Shown: positions 9,401 to 17,704, counted from the first letter of the stretch. The stretch: DNA of 64,000 nt from an uncultured Verrucomicrobiota bacterium (GCA_902612125.1 CACMBV010000009.1:17473-81472), one strand, 5' to 3'. Made by a program: numbers and translations. The notes: generated by a model not told the origin, from the letters alone.

Positions 9401-9851
9401 GCGTTTTGCCCGAAAATGGGATGTGCTACCCGTCAATTCCGCGAATCCAGGAACCATCCATCATTATGGGGCGAAAATGTTCACCCTGGAATTTGACGGG
9501 TATGAATGGCAACCATTCTATGCCATGGTTGGAGGAGGGATCCCGTTTGATGAAATACCGGTGGCTCTTAATCGAAGGGGGGAGAAATACCAGGTCTTAC
9601 GCACGCAAGTCGAAGCTGTGAAGAGAGGAAATCACAAGATGCGGTTGAAGGGTAACTTAGGAGGATTAAATCTCTTTCTTGGAAATCAGGAAGTGGAAAT
9701 TCCAAGTGGAGGAGAGCAAGCTGACTTGCTAATTGATTTTAAGCAGCCGGGGAAACAGAGCCTGGTTATGGTGGTAAATGGGGCAGGGACCAAGGGATAT
9801 TTTGCCCTGGAGGCATTGTCCGAGGACCTCAGGGTTATTAATACTTTGTAA
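6417..9851 (+). CDS. PVC-type membrane-bound dehydrogenase with HEAT repeats and CxxCH haem-binding domain
   Basis: A 1144-residue exported protein (signal peptide MKKAAFLFFSFLLSLAHLPAQ). Residues ~35-380 form a beta-propeller of the PVC membrane-bound dehydrogenase family (TIGR02604-like) with repeated DxTGDGVAD/DTNGDGKAD calcium-like loops. Residues ~390-830 are helical HEAT-like repeats. A single mono-haem cytochrome c motif, CVACH, lies at C864-H868, followed by GGVIGPNL and the family's typical SKKIKEGYHTNLITLKNG segment. A ~120-residue C-terminal domain is unassigned. The family is an expansion peculiar to Planctomycetes and Verrucomicrobia and is thought to oxidise sugars or alcohols outside the cytoplasm, passing electrons to the haem; the substrate is unknown. 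It is the second gene of an operon and is separated by 2 bp from the following glycerophosphodiesterase gene. Confidence 0.88.
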   Translation: MKKAAFLFFSFLLSLAHLPAQRGLTRIPDTSIKAQLDAFILPEGAKINLFASEPVVRNPIHMNWDAQGRLWVVGSPLYPHIKPGQEESDQVVILEDTTGDGVADQHTVFADDLHIPTGVLPGDGGVYVANSNNVLFLKDTNGDGKADHRKVVLSGFGTEDTHHIVHTFRWGPEGMMWLNQSIYIHTHLDTPYGIRRLLGGGMWHYRPETRRSEVFMKGLVNPWGHVFDQWGQSFMTDGAGGQGINFVYPRSVFVASPGASRRLQGLNPGQPKLCGLEVLSGSHIPVHWREALASPDFRGHRIKTYRLSNKGSAYESREYKELLASRHGAFRPIDVKMGPDGAIYVADLYNPIIQHGEVDFRDPRRDHKHGRIWRISFPENPPAPFTKPANMKAMALAEALLFSEENIVRELATAELRTRNPGKMLLALNSLKLEDDLHKVRRVWATQALNRLDMGLAKQLTQSKSPKARAAGLRAIYYDAANKKYKNLLSIAEEAVSDPSPHVRLWGVSLLAQLDDPQTVSIALRALESVEVDDFLDFAVWSICREHRDRWVNEMKTRGENQFNSLTQLLFASSAIGEPLGADQILASIANGKIMEDKQIWEVANWISNKGSPAHLQKLLDLSQQTNSVSQQHAYLNAMLNARKIRKINPSGSLETVMKFLQSENDTVWSTAVELAGLWKLDSARTSLETTLKQTDSKQVRRKAAINALIAMGGEKTRKFLDQQIQNPQVSYSQKSTLIKGQIKIQPMLAARRATALLGNLPEGQEPNDLISAFISNKGATQALIKELENSKLPEVVALKGMQLAESAPTRPQALIEALQKAGDLKPMMMSLSKKEMIALIDRVKSQGNATRGEAVYRRENLQCVACHAIGEVGGVIGPNLVSIGASAPVDYLIESLLEPSKKIKEGYHTNLITLKNGDSHAGGIMSETDTEVVIRDLTGRHNRVAKRDITSQTISPVSLMPVGLTAQLREDEFVDLVRFMVELGKEGKFKTGTQRFARKWDVLPVNSANPGTIHHYGAKMFTLEFDGYEWQPFYAMVGGGIPFDEIPVALNRRGEKYQVLRTQVEAVKRGNHKMRLKGNLGGLNLFLGNQEVEIPSGGEQADLLIDFKQPGKQSLVMVVNGAGTKGYFALEALSEDLRVINTL

Positions 9852-9853
9852 AA

Positions 9854-10666
9854 ATGATTTTTAAAGGGGGTTTTCTTGCAGCATGCAGTTTACTTTTTTT
9901 CCAGCTTTCTACAGCTAAGCCAATGATAGTGGCCCATCGGGGTGCCTCTTTTGACGCACCGGAAAATACCTTGCCTGCCTTTAAATTGGCTTGGAAGCAA
10001 AAGGCGGATGCAATCGAAGGAGACTTTCTTTTGACTAAGGACAATCAGATTGTATGCATCCATGACAAAACGACCAAGCGCTTTTGCCAACAGGACCTAA
10101 TTGTTGCAGAAACAATATTGAAAGACTTAAAGGCCCTGGATGTCGGCTCGTGGAAGAGTAAAAAATATGCACAAACTCAGATACCTACCATCGGTGAAGT
10201 TTTTGCAACCATCCCTAAAGGAAAGAAGATCTTCGTGGAGGTAAAATGCGGTCCCGAGATAATACCACCCCTGATATCAGAAATTAAAATGAGCGATTTG
10301 GAACCTGATCAAATTATTCTTATCTGCTTCAAGGCTGAAGTAATTAGGGAATTTAAACAAAAAATGCCTGAATTCAAAGCGTTTTGGCTATCCAGTTTTG
10401 AAAAAGAAAATTTTTGGAAACCTTCGCTAAAAACCGTGCTTTCCACCTTGAAGAATTGCAATGCCGATGGGCTTGATTCCCAGCATACCATACCGGCTGA
10501 ATTTTCAAATGCGGTTCTGGAGGCAGGCTTTGAGTGGCATGCGTGGACCGTTAATGATGTGGGAACGGCAAAGAGACTGGCCAAGCGGGGTATTTATTCG
10601 ATAACCACAGATCGACCCAAACTGATTGGTCTGGGCCTTGGCAAGAAGCCTAGCTGTGGAATATAA
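9854..10666 (+). CDS. Glycerophosphodiester phosphodiesterase (exported)
   Basis: A 270-residue GDPD-family TIM-barrel with a short signal peptide (about residues 1-18). The catalytic signature is intact: VAHRGASFDAPENTLPAF supplies the first histidine and the PENT motif, IEGDFLLTKD supplies the Glu-x-Asp metal ligands, and CIHDKTTKRF the second histidine. A C-terminal WTVNDVGTAKRLAKRG matches the family's end. It hydrolyses glycerophosphodiesters released from phospholipids to glycerol-3-phosphate and an alcohol. The start is 2 bp after the dehydrogenase stop, so translation is probably coupled. Its position beside a PhoD-like phosphatase fits phosphate scavenging outside the cytoplasm. Confidence 0.9.
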   Translation: MIFKGGFLAACSLLFFQLSTAKPMIVAHRGASFDAPENTLPAFKLAWKQKADAIEGDFLLTKDNQIVCIHDKTTKRFCQQDLIVAETILKDLKALDVGSWKSKKYAQTQIPTIGEVFATIPKGKKIFVEVKCGPEIIPPLISEIKMSDLEPDQIILICFKAEVIREFKQKMPEFKAFWLSSFEKENFWKPSLKTVLSTLKNCNADGLDSQHTIPAEFSNAVLEAGFEWHAWTVNDVGTAKRLAKRGIYSITTDRPKLIGLGLGKKPSCGI

Positions 10667-10695
10667 AGTACCTGTCTTTGCCTTTTTGGATTGGT

Positions 10696-10718
10696 ATTCA
10701 AAATAATTCGATTTGAAT
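10696..10718. promoter_or_regulatory. Short inverted repeat upstream of the PhoD-like gene
   Basis: ATTCAAA (10696-10702) and TTTGAAT (10712-10718) form a perfect 7-bp inverted repeat with a 9-base centre. It sits 10 bases before the PhoD-like start codon in the only sizeable gap (62 bp) of the operon. It could be an operator or simply an AT-rich coincidence; no T-tract follows, so it is not an intrinsic terminator. Confidence 0.25.
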
Positions 10719-10728
10719 ATGTATCCTC

Positions 10729-13314
10729 ATGCAAAAAGAACCTAGTCTCTCGTATCTAAATTTGAAGCCCGTAAAACTCATGCCCAGCTATCTCATTTGG
10801 TTCTGGTGCCTGCTAATGTGCGTCACCTTTTTGGATGGAGCCAGCTACAAATCAAAACTTCGTGACGACATCACCCGGCCCTACATCAGCAAAGAGTTGT
10901 GGCCCAATCCACAAATGGATTGGCAGTTGAAGAGCGGGCAGATGGAGGTGATGATCAGTAAGATTGGGAAAATGCACGACATTCATCTTCTCACCCATCA
11001 ATTGAAGCCTGAAGAAGGTAGTTTTCTGCAATCTGTTCAGTTGAGTTTTAGGGACATACATCCCAAGAAAATAAAACGGGCCGGGTTTAAATTTGGAGTC
11101 GTCGGAGTCATGCCGGAGGAATATCGGTCTAATTTATTTTTAAGCTCAGGCTTTATGGTTGGTGTAACATCCGAAGGAAAACTTTTTGGTCCTGGTATTG
11201 AGAGCAAATCTTCCTTGCCCAAGCCCGTTTTGGAAGATCTTCAGTTAACTCTTGAAGTGGAACATCGAAGTGATCGCCTTGACTATGTCCTGAAAGCCAG
11301 CAAAAGCAGCATTGTAGAAAAAAGTGCGAATACCCTGTTTATCAATAACTCAGTGCACATAAAAAAAGGACTCTTGGGTAATCTTGCCTTGTTTGCTGAT
11401 TACGCACAAAAGAATCATGCCCCTGCAATTGCTGCTGATATTGAGGAATTTCAAACCGATGTAACTTTCAAAGACTGGCAAGTTTCCGGGAATAAAGTGA
11501 AAGAAAATTTGAATCAAACATTTGGACCGATTCTATGGACCCAATATACGCTGCATCGGGGAATTATGAAAATGACGGCTCAGGTGGCTCCGATGGGAAA
11601 GAGGAACAAGGAAAAAGCCCATCTCGAATTTTGGAAAGAGGGAGAGTGGAAAACAATACAGAGTTCAGAAATTCATAAATATGCAAGCACCGCTCATTTC
11701 CGAGTGGAAAAATGGAATGATAAGCAAGCCGTTCCATACCGTGTGGTCTTTAAGGATGGTGATGAACCGGGTGAATGGAAAGGTACGATTCATCCAGATC
11801 CGAAGAAGAAACACACCATCAAGCTGGCTGTTATGTCATGTATGAAAGACGGTGCATTTCCCAATCATTACTTGCAACAAAATGTAATAGCCCAAGATCC
11901 CGACATCCTATTTTTCGCAGGTGATCAACTTTATGAAAGCAATGGAGGATACGGGATTGTACGGGCTTATAAGTTGGCAGATGTTGCCCGTGCTTCCCTG
12001 AACTATTTACAGAAGTACTGGATTTTTGGATGGAGTTTCCGGGATGCGATGAGGGATCGACCATCCGTGGTAATTCCGGACGATCATGATGTATATCATG
12101 GAAATATTTGGGGGCTGGGAGGAGGACCGGTCCCCGAAGGAGGAAGCAGGGGAAGTGATGGTGGGTATGAAATGCATGCTGAATGGGTTCGAATGGTGGA
12201 ACGCACGCAATCTTCCAATTTACCCGATCCCTATGACCCAACGCCAGTCCTGCAAAATATTGGAGTTTATTACACCGATTTTAATTATGGAGGGATAAGC
12301 ATGGCGGTGCTGGAAGACCGTAAATTCAAGTCCGGACCCGCTCAGGCTGTTGATAAGAAGACACATAAGGGACGGGTTGACCATGTAAGGGACCCGAATC
12401 TTGATCCCATGGTTTTGGATAAACCGGGTTTACATTTACTGGGAGACAGGCAGGAGAAATTTTTGGAGGAGTGGGCGGGAGACTTCCGGGATGCTTCAAT
12501 GAAGGCAATTCTTTCCCAGTCTCCATTTTGTGCGGTAGCCACACACCATGGTGGTGGAAAGGACAGCCATATTTTAATTGCGGATTTGGATGCCAATGGA
12601 TGGCCACAGTCGGGTCGTAACCGAGCGATTGAATTAGCGAGAAAGGGTCACGCAATCATGATTCACGGGGATCAGCATCTTGCCACCGTGGTGCAGCACG
12701 GAGTGGATGAATGGAATGATGCGGGTTTTTCTTTTGCGGGTGCCGGGATCTTTAACGGATATCCCAGATTGTGGGCACCAAAGGAAGCGGGCAAAAATCG
12801 CCGGCCCGATTCACCTGACTACACGGGCGAATTTTTGGACGGTTTTCATAACAAGATCAATGTCTGGGCGGCGGCCAATCGAATGGATAAGCAATTTCCG
12901 GAGCAAATCAAAAGCGGAGCAACCTCGATGCTTGATAAGTTAAATAATTCAGCATCCGGATATGGAATTGTAAAATTTCATAAGCCAGATCAAAAAATCA
13001 CCTTGGAGAGTTGGCCCATTTACAATGCCATAAGTTCAGATGTTTCTGAATATAACATGCATGAGGGGTGGCCGATTACCGTTTCCGTGGATCAGCAATA
13101 TAGCCGAAAACCCATAGGTTTTTTGCCCGCCATCAAGATGAAACGGAAGAATTTTATCGTTCGTGTAATCAAGGAATTATCAGGGGATTTAGTTTACGCA
13201 AGAAGAGTTACGGGAAATATTTTCCGTCCAAAAATTTTTGAAAAGGGAACTTATCTGGTCGAAGTCGGACAAGCAGGTAAGTGGAAATCCTTCAGGAACC
13301 AAAAAATAAGATAA
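10729..13314 (+). CDS. PhoD-like alkaline phosphatase/phosphodiesterase (exported)
   Basis: An 861-residue exported protein. The membrane-spanning signal lies at about residues 18-45 and an internal ATG at 10780 would give a tighter signal peptide. The C-terminal half is a PhoD-like metallophosphatase: AVMSCMKDG opens it, FFAGDQLYES gives the Gly-Asp metal ligand, VIPDDHDVYHGNIWG the Asp-Asp-His block, and MIHGDQHLATV the Gly-Asp-x-His block. The N-terminal ~330 residues look like a beta-rich module and are unassigned. PhoD enzymes release phosphate from mono- and diesters with calcium/iron. Classical PhoD uses the Tat route, but I see no twin-arginine motif here. It is the fourth gene of the operon and follows the GDPD gene by 62 bp. 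Confidence 0.82.
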   Translation: MQKEPSLSYLNLKPVKLMPSYLIWFWCLLMCVTFLDGASYKSKLRDDITRPYISKELWPNPQMDWQLKSGQMEVMISKIGKMHDIHLLTHQLKPEEGSFLQSVQLSFRDIHPKKIKRAGFKFGVVGVMPEEYRSNLFLSSGFMVGVTSEGKLFGPGIESKSSLPKPVLEDLQLTLEVEHRSDRLDYVLKASKSSIVEKSANTLFINNSVHIKKGLLGNLALFADYAQKNHAPAIAADIEEFQTDVTFKDWQVSGNKVKENLNQTFGPILWTQYTLHRGIMKMTAQVAPMGKRNKEKAHLEFWKEGEWKTIQSSEIHKYASTAHFRVEKWNDKQAVPYRVVFKDGDEPGEWKGTIHPDPKKKHTIKLAVMSCMKDGAFPNHYLQQNVIAQDPDILFFAGDQLYESNGGYGIVRAYKLADVARASLNYLQKYWIFGWSFRDAMRDRPSVVIPDDHDVYHGNIWGLGGGPVPEGGSRGSDGGYEMHAEWVRMVERTQSSNLPDPYDPTPVLQNIGVYYTDFNYGGISMAVLEDRKFKSGPAQAVDKKTHKGRVDHVRDPNLDPMVLDKPGLHLLGDRQEKFLEEWAGDFRDASMKAILSQSPFCAVATHHGGGKDSHILIADLDANGWPQSGRNRAIELARKGHAIMIHGDQHLATVVQHGVDEWNDAGFSFAGAGIFNGYPRLWAPKEAGKNRRPDSPDYTGEFLDGFHNKINVWAAANRMDKQFPEQIKSGATSMLDKLNNSASGYGIVKFHKPDQKITLESWPIYNAISSDVSEYNMHEGWPITVSVDQQYSRKPIGFLPAIKMKRKNFIVRVIKELSGDLVYARRVTGNIFRPKIFEKGTYLVEVGQAGKWKSFRNQKIR

Positions 13315-13334
13315 AGTCCCTTTCCTATTAATAG

Positions 13335-15287
13335 ATGAAAAACATCTGCTTTTTTCTACTATTATTTTTTTTCCCATTTGTGGGATTGAGCTCAGCTCCG
13401 TTTTCACGCTTTACCGGGAAACAAGCTGAATGGAAGGGATTTCAAAAGACTACATTTAAAGTTGGTGAATATGAGGCTTTTGTGGTTCAGCCGAGGAGAA
13501 CGGCTGAGGGCAAACCATGGGTCTGGCGGGCAAGATTCCCGACTTTTCATAGTGAAATTGATGAAATGTTATTAGCGGACGGATACCATGTCGCTCATAT
13601 TAGCACGGGTAAAAGACTGGGCAGTCCAACTGCCCTGAACATATGGAAACAATTTTATGATCTACTGACGGAGAAGCATGGCTTAAATAAGAAGGTTGTT
13701 CTTGAAGGAGTGAGTAGGGGTGGACTTTATGTATACAGGTGGGCAAAAGTATATCCTGAAACGGTGGCTTGTATTTATAATGACACACCGGTGTGTGATT
13801 TAAAAAGCTGGCCGGGTGGCATGGGGGTTGGTAAGGGAGCTCAGCGGGAGTGGAAAAGAGTAATTGTAGAATATGGATTTAAAAATGAAGGGGAGGCGAT
13901 TGCCTACAAGGACAATCCGATTGATAATTTACAACCCCTGGTCGATGCGAGAATTCCGATTATGCATATTATCACCGAGGACGATGCAATCGTACCGGCC
14001 AAGGAAAATACCTATGTCTTAAAAGAAGGTCTGGAAAAGCTGGGGCATCCAATCTTCTATGTAATTTCAATTGATAAGGGAAGTCGGGCCAATGGTCACC
14101 ATTTTGATGTCAAATATCCTCATGTTGGATACCACTTCATTCGAAAATACAGTGATTTTTCCAATGAATATCCAATCTATCTCCGCTCTGGATTAAAAAA
14201 TTCGCAATATGTGTTTTCCAAGGAGAAAAAGGGGCGGGTGGGTTTTCTGGGTGGTTCGATCACCGAGTCACCCGGTTGGCGTCTGCATGTGGCTGATTCC
14301 TTGAAAAAAAGATTTCCACAGACTGAATTTGAATTTGTTTATGCCGGGATCAGTTCAACTGATTCGACTTATGGTGCCTTTCGTTTGGGGCGAGATATTC
14401 TCTCAAAGGGGAAAATTGATCTGCTCTTCATTGAATCGGCGGTGAATGAGCTTCATAATTCCCGTACCCGTGACGATATCGTGAAAGCCGTCGAAGGCAT
14501 CATTTTACAAGCACGCCGACAAAATCAATATATGGATATGGTAGCCCAGTATCTTTATGACATGCCATATGTGGAATCATACCGTAAGGGAATTACACCC
14601 TGGCAAATTGCAGCCCTTGATCGAATTTCTTTGCAGTATGGAATCAATGCGATTGATCAGGCAAAACAGGTAACCAGATGGTTTGATAGCAGAGAAATTC
14701 CAGCTCAAAAATTTGGCGGGTGCCACCCAAAACCCGTCGGTCATCAGGCATACGGGGAAATGATTGACCGCTTGCTTGATCATGGGTGGAAACAACCAGT
14801 GACTCAATCCCTGATACCGCATCCTGGTTCCAGAAGATATGATGAACATTCTTATGATCGGGGTCATCTACAGTCCATCAACTCCGCAAAAATAAAGAGT
14901 GGATGGAAACTCGTTAAAAATTGGCAGGGAAGCGAAAAGGGCAGGGTACGTAAGCATGATTTGGGCATTGACTACCTGGAAGCCCTGAGTCCGGGTGCAG
15001 AATTATCGGTTGAATTTTACGGGACTGCGATTGGACTCCCAATGGTGGCAGGTCCGGATGTCGGCGTAATTGAATGGAAGATTGATAATGGTAAGTGGAA
15101 ATCGTTGGATCAATTTACCAAGTGGAGCAGAGGGCTCCATATACCATGGATTTATATGCTCGAAAAAGAGCTGCCAGAAGGTAAACATCTTTTGACTTTG
15201 TGCACCACCAATCAAAAGAATGATCAGTCAATCGGTTTTGCCTGTCGCATTCGAGCGTTTGCGGTGAATGGAAAGCAGTTAGATTAA
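13335..15287 (+). CDS. Alpha/beta hydrolase-SGNH hydrolase fusion (secreted)
   Basis: A 650-residue secreted protein (signal peptide MKNICFFLLLFFFPFVGLSSA) with two different esterase folds in tandem. Residues ~30-280 are an alpha/beta hydrolase with nucleophile elbow GVSRGG, acid residue in TEDDAIV and histidine in NGHHFD. Residues ~295-480 are an SGNH domain: FLGGSITES (serine present), YAGISSTDS, IESAVNEL (Asn) and FGGCHPKPVGHQAYG, where the histidine is present but the usual Asp three residues before it is Gly. Residues ~490-650 are a beta-rich C-terminal module. Two esterases on one chain suit de-esterification of a decorated polysaccharide, which is inference. It is the last gene of the plus-strand run; no clear intrinsic terminator follows. 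Confidence 0.8.
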   Translation: MKNICFFLLLFFFPFVGLSSAPFSRFTGKQAEWKGFQKTTFKVGEYEAFVVQPRRTAEGKPWVWRARFPTFHSEIDEMLLADGYHVAHISTGKRLGSPTALNIWKQFYDLLTEKHGLNKKVVLEGVSRGGLYVYRWAKVYPETVACIYNDTPVCDLKSWPGGMGVGKGAQREWKRVIVEYGFKNEGEAIAYKDNPIDNLQPLVDARIPIMHIITEDDAIVPAKENTYVLKEGLEKLGHPIFYVISIDKGSRANGHHFDVKYPHVGYHFIRKYSDFSNEYPIYLRSGLKNSQYVFSKEKKGRVGFLGGSITESPGWRLHVADSLKKRFPQTEFEFVYAGISSTDSTYGAFRLGRDILSKGKIDLLFIESAVNELHNSRTRDDIVKAVEGIILQARRQNQYMDMVAQYLYDMPYVESYRKGITPWQIAALDRISLQYGINAIDQAKQVTRWFDSREIPAQKFGGCHPKPVGHQAYGEMIDRLLDHGWKQPVTQSLIPHPGSRRYDEHSYDRGHLQSINSAKIKSGWKLVKNWQGSEKGRVRKHDLGIDYLEALSPGAELSVEFYGTAIGLPMVAGPDVGVIEWKIDNGKWKSLDQFTKWSRGLHIPWIYMLEKELPEGKHLLTLCTTNQKNDQSIGFACRIRAFAVNGKQLD

Positions 15288-15674
15288 AATGAATACATTG
15301 TTTATCCCTGCTTTATTTACCCTCACACCGTCTTTGTAAGGACATTGTCTTACCTAGGAAATGAAAGAATTTGCCGTAGGTCAATCCAAGTGCTTCGTTC
15401 TGGATGCAAACTCCGCAACCAAGAGAAACCCCTAAGTTTGGTCATTTCGGACTGCAATACCATGTTCAACCAGTCTGGTTTAGATACATTTTCGTAAAAA
15501 CCCTGAAAAGCCATTTTGTCACTAGCGTAGTCAGTGCAGGAGTTATTAACATTAACTCTATTTGATTGTATTCATAAATCCTCAAATCAAACTAGGTTGG
15601 ATTACTTTACACTAGGTCAGGGCCAATGTTGTCGTGATCACAAACTTAAACAAACTAACCAAAAGGATTCAAAA
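15288..15674. other. 387-bp intergenic region without a gene
   Basis: This gap lies between the hydrolase fusion and the SWIB gene. It must hold the SWIB promoter, but I find no convincing -35/-10 pair and no hairpin followed by a T-tract. An in-frame extension of the SWIB reading frame reaches back to 15534, but its translation has no SWIB similarity and the ATG at 15675 is preferred. Confidence 0.5.
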
Positions 15675-16001
15675 ATGGCAGAGGCAAAAGGTCTGAGTAA
15701 ACCTGTAAAATTAAAGAGCGATTTATCTTCATTCTTGGGTGCAAGCGAGCTCCCAAGAACCGAAATAACCCAAAAACTATGGGATTATATTAAGACAAAT
15801 GAACTGCAAACCCGAACCGAAAATGGACAGCCTGAGAACGCGGGTAAATTTATTGTGGCCGATGCCAAGTTACTTACCATTTTCAAAAATACTCACACCA
15901 CCAGTAAATCGGGTAAGGTAACGGATCTACGTAATCTAAAGGAAGGCGAGACCATTAATATGATGCAAATGGCTTCCGTGGTTGGAGCTAATATCGAGTG
16001 A
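15675..16001 (+). CDS. SWIB/MDM2-domain protein
   Basis: A small basic protein of 108 residues from ATG 15675, preceded by an AAAGGA-like ribosome binding site. The frame is open further upstream to 15534, but that part lacks domain similarity. Residues ~15-105 cover one SWIB domain: LSSFLGASELPRTEITQKLW, then YIKTNELQ, IVADAKLLTIF and the closing MMQMASVVGANIE. SWIB domains are typical of eukaryotic SWI/SNF complexes. In bacteria they are mostly found in Chlamydiae and relatives, alone or fused to topoisomerase I, and are linked to chromatin compaction. Stand-alone gene with a strong terminator 45 bp downstream. Confidence 0.88.
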   Translation: MAEAKGLSKPVKLKSDLSSFLGASELPRTEITQKLWDYIKTNELQTRTENGQPENAGKFIVADAKLLTIFKNTHTTSKSGKVTDLRNLKEGETINMMQMASVVGANIE

Positions 16002-16045
16002 CCGTATTCCCAGACCTTTTATCCGCTTAAATCCGGAATTTATAA

Positions 16046-16077
16046 ACGCACTCCTAACGCATGGGAGTGCGTTTTTT
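16046..16077 (+). terminator. Intrinsic terminator of the SWIB gene
   Basis: A perfect 9-bp stem, ACGCACTCC (16046-16054) pairing with GGAGTGCGT (16064-16072), encloses a 9-base loop and runs into six T residues. This is a textbook rho-independent terminator 45 bp after the SWIB stop. Confidence 0.92.
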
Positions 16078-16266
16078 AATTGGAAACTTTTCATTTTAGA
16101 AAAAAAGTGTGGGGAGAAATGATTTTTATATTATTTGCAAGCACATTCAGCTTTGAACGTACAGTATCTATGTTTAATGGGAAAATTTATAAATCAATAT
16201 TCAATTGAGGCTATGGAATACGGCTACAGCTGCCTTTTAACATAATACTGGAATCATTGTAGACCT

Positions 16267-17079
16267 ATGGGTTTGTTCCGAATTTTAAGGTTATTTATCT
16301 TACTTCTCCTACTTCTTACTGGTTCCTTTTTTTCGGAGGCGAACAAGGCGGATGGAAAGCTAGCAAACCTTAAAAACCTTGCCTCCATGGAACCAAAACC
16401 CTTTGTGGTGCTGGAAGCGAGCGGTAAAAATACCAAGAATCGAGGACAGGGTGTGGTGGTGTCAAAAGAAGGACATTTTCTTTCTGCTGCACATATCGCA
16501 TGGATAGGAGAAGACGGAAATTTCACAGAGGACTTTCGAGTTAGTTTTCGTGGAAATGGAGAAAAGTTACCGGGTGGTGAGGTACACTTCCATTCCACTA
16601 CTTTTTCAGACAGGGAGGATGCTTTATATGAAGAGAATTATTATGAGGCTCAGCTTCTTCGGTCAGTTAAATCTCGATTTTTAGCAGGCCAAGATCTGTC
16701 ATTGTTTAAGATGAAATCTGACAACAAAGGGAGCTTTCCCCGTTTGGAATTTTATTCCAGTGCAAAACCCAAAATTGAAATTGGAGATACATTTCACTTA
16801 TGTCACTACAATTTTCCTCACAAACCAGCCGATCCTTTTTTCCTGATTAACCCACTTGAAGTGGTAGGGGTTGCCCGGACTTCCAGTGGTCTTCAATACC
16901 TGGCGAAGGGATATTATCGTGTAGGTTCAAGTGGAGGTGCCATCCTTAAAGATGGAAAATTGATTGGCATACAAAGCTCCGCCTACACCGTGAATGCAAA
17001 AGGCGGGGGGGAGATTCCCTTGGGATTAATTTCCTTTCAACTCGTTTGGAAAAATCAGATTAAAGATTTGCTCAAGTAA
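16267..17079 (+). CDS. Secreted trypsin-like serine protease
   Basis: A 270-residue protein with a leucine-rich signal peptide (residues 1-~25). It has the chymotrypsin-fold triad: H76 in FLSAAHIAW, D143 in GQDLSLFKM and S222 in GSSGGAIL, the last in the GxSGG nucleophile context. The linear order and spacing match S1-family trypsin-like/HtrA catalytic domains, but no PDZ domain follows, so it is not a DegP. It probably acts in the periplasm or outside the cell; the target is unknown. The gene stands alone between the SWIB terminator and the CDGSH gene (50 bp downstream). Confidence 0.8.
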   Translation: MGLFRILRLFILLLLLLTGSFFSEANKADGKLANLKNLASMEPKPFVVLEASGKNTKNRGQGVVVSKEGHFLSAAHIAWIGEDGNFTEDFRVSFRGNGEKLPGGEVHFHSTTFSDREDALYEENYYEAQLLRSVKSRFLAGQDLSLFKMKSDNKGSFPRLEFYSSAKPKIEIGDTFHLCHYNFPHKPADPFFLINPLEVVGVARTSSGLQYLAKGYYRVGSSGGAILKDGKLIGIQSSAYTVNAKGGGEIPLGLISFQLVWKNQIKDLLK

Positions 17080-17129
17080 TTCTCATCAACATCCTGAATT
17101 GTGTAGAAACAACTTTAAACCCTCTAGAT

Positions 17130-17396
17130 ATGTTAGAAAATCAGGAAAACGATTCAACCGAACAAAAACCAGTCATTGCAGATAAAAAGCCTGCAGTCAT
17201 GAAGATGGAAGCAGGAGAGTATTGGTGGTGTTCCTGCGGCCAATCATCCAAGCAACCCTTTTGTGATGGTTCCCATCAAGGCACCTCCTTTCAGCCTCAA
17301 AAAGTGGTTTTGGAAGAAGATAAAAATGTGGCATTTTGTCAGTGTAAACATTCCGCAAATGGTGCCTTTTGCGACGGTGCCCATGCCAGTTTGTAA
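17130..17396 (+). CDS. Double CDGSH iron-sulfur domain protein
   Basis: An 88-residue cytosolic protein with two tandem CDGSH units. The first reads WWCSCGQSSKQPFCDGSH and the second FCQCKHSANGAFCDGAH. Each supplies the Cys-x-Cys...Cys-x3-His ligand set for one 2Fe-2S cluster of the mitoNEET type. Bacterial two-motif proteins of this size are known; proposed roles are redox sensing or Fe-S transfer. The first ~25 residues are a polar leader. It follows the protease gene by 50 bp; its 3' end overlaps the frame of the next small membrane protein if that gene uses its first ATG. Confidence 0.9.
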   Translation: MLENQENDSTEQKPVIADKKPAVMKMEAGEYWWCSCGQSSKQPFCDGSHQGTSFQPQKVVLEEDKNVAFCQCKHSANGAFCDGAHASL

Positions 17397-17704
17397 GTCA
17401 TTATCATGTTCATGAGAATCCGATTTACTTGAAGCCAAAAATTCTATGTCTCTTCCTGATTCCTTTTGTCGTTTGCCTTGGAATTTGGATTAAGGATGGT
17501 GTGAGACTCGGGTTTTGGCTTACCAGTGTAGAGGAAAAAAAAGAGATTCCCATCATCGACGGAATGCCCGAACTGGGTACGCAAACTCAAATTGTTTGGC
17601 AGGATAAATTTGTAAGTGGGGTGGAAACACCACTCATTGGCCTTTTATTGTCAATAAGCTTGGTTGTATTCTTTTATATTCGCAAACAAAGAATGTTGGG
17701 CTAA
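17369..17704 (+). CDS. Small membrane protein of unknown function
   Basis: A protein of up to 111 residues that I do not recognise. Two hydrophobic segments, about residues 25-41 (ILCLFLIPFVVCLGIWI) and 87-103 (LIGLLLSISLVVFFYI), flank a polar ~45-residue loop, giving a two-helix membrane protein. The first ATG overlaps the CDGSH gene by 28 bp and would translate its 3' end out of frame. A TTG at 17429, just before the first membrane helix, is a likely alternative start giving 91 residues. It is co-oriented with the CDGSH gene and convergent with the Bax-inhibitor-like gene. Confidence 0.55.
   Translation: MRRCPCQFVSHYHVHENPIYLKPKILCLFLIPFVVCLGIWIKDGVRLGFWLTSVEEKKEIPIIDGMPELGTQTQIVWQDKFVSGVETPLIGLLLSISLVVFFYIRKQRMLG

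Noticed and set aside
11831..12241. 136-codon minus-strand frame inside the PhoD-like gene
   Set aside because: It runs antisense to the metallophosphatase metal-binding blocks; a shadow frame.
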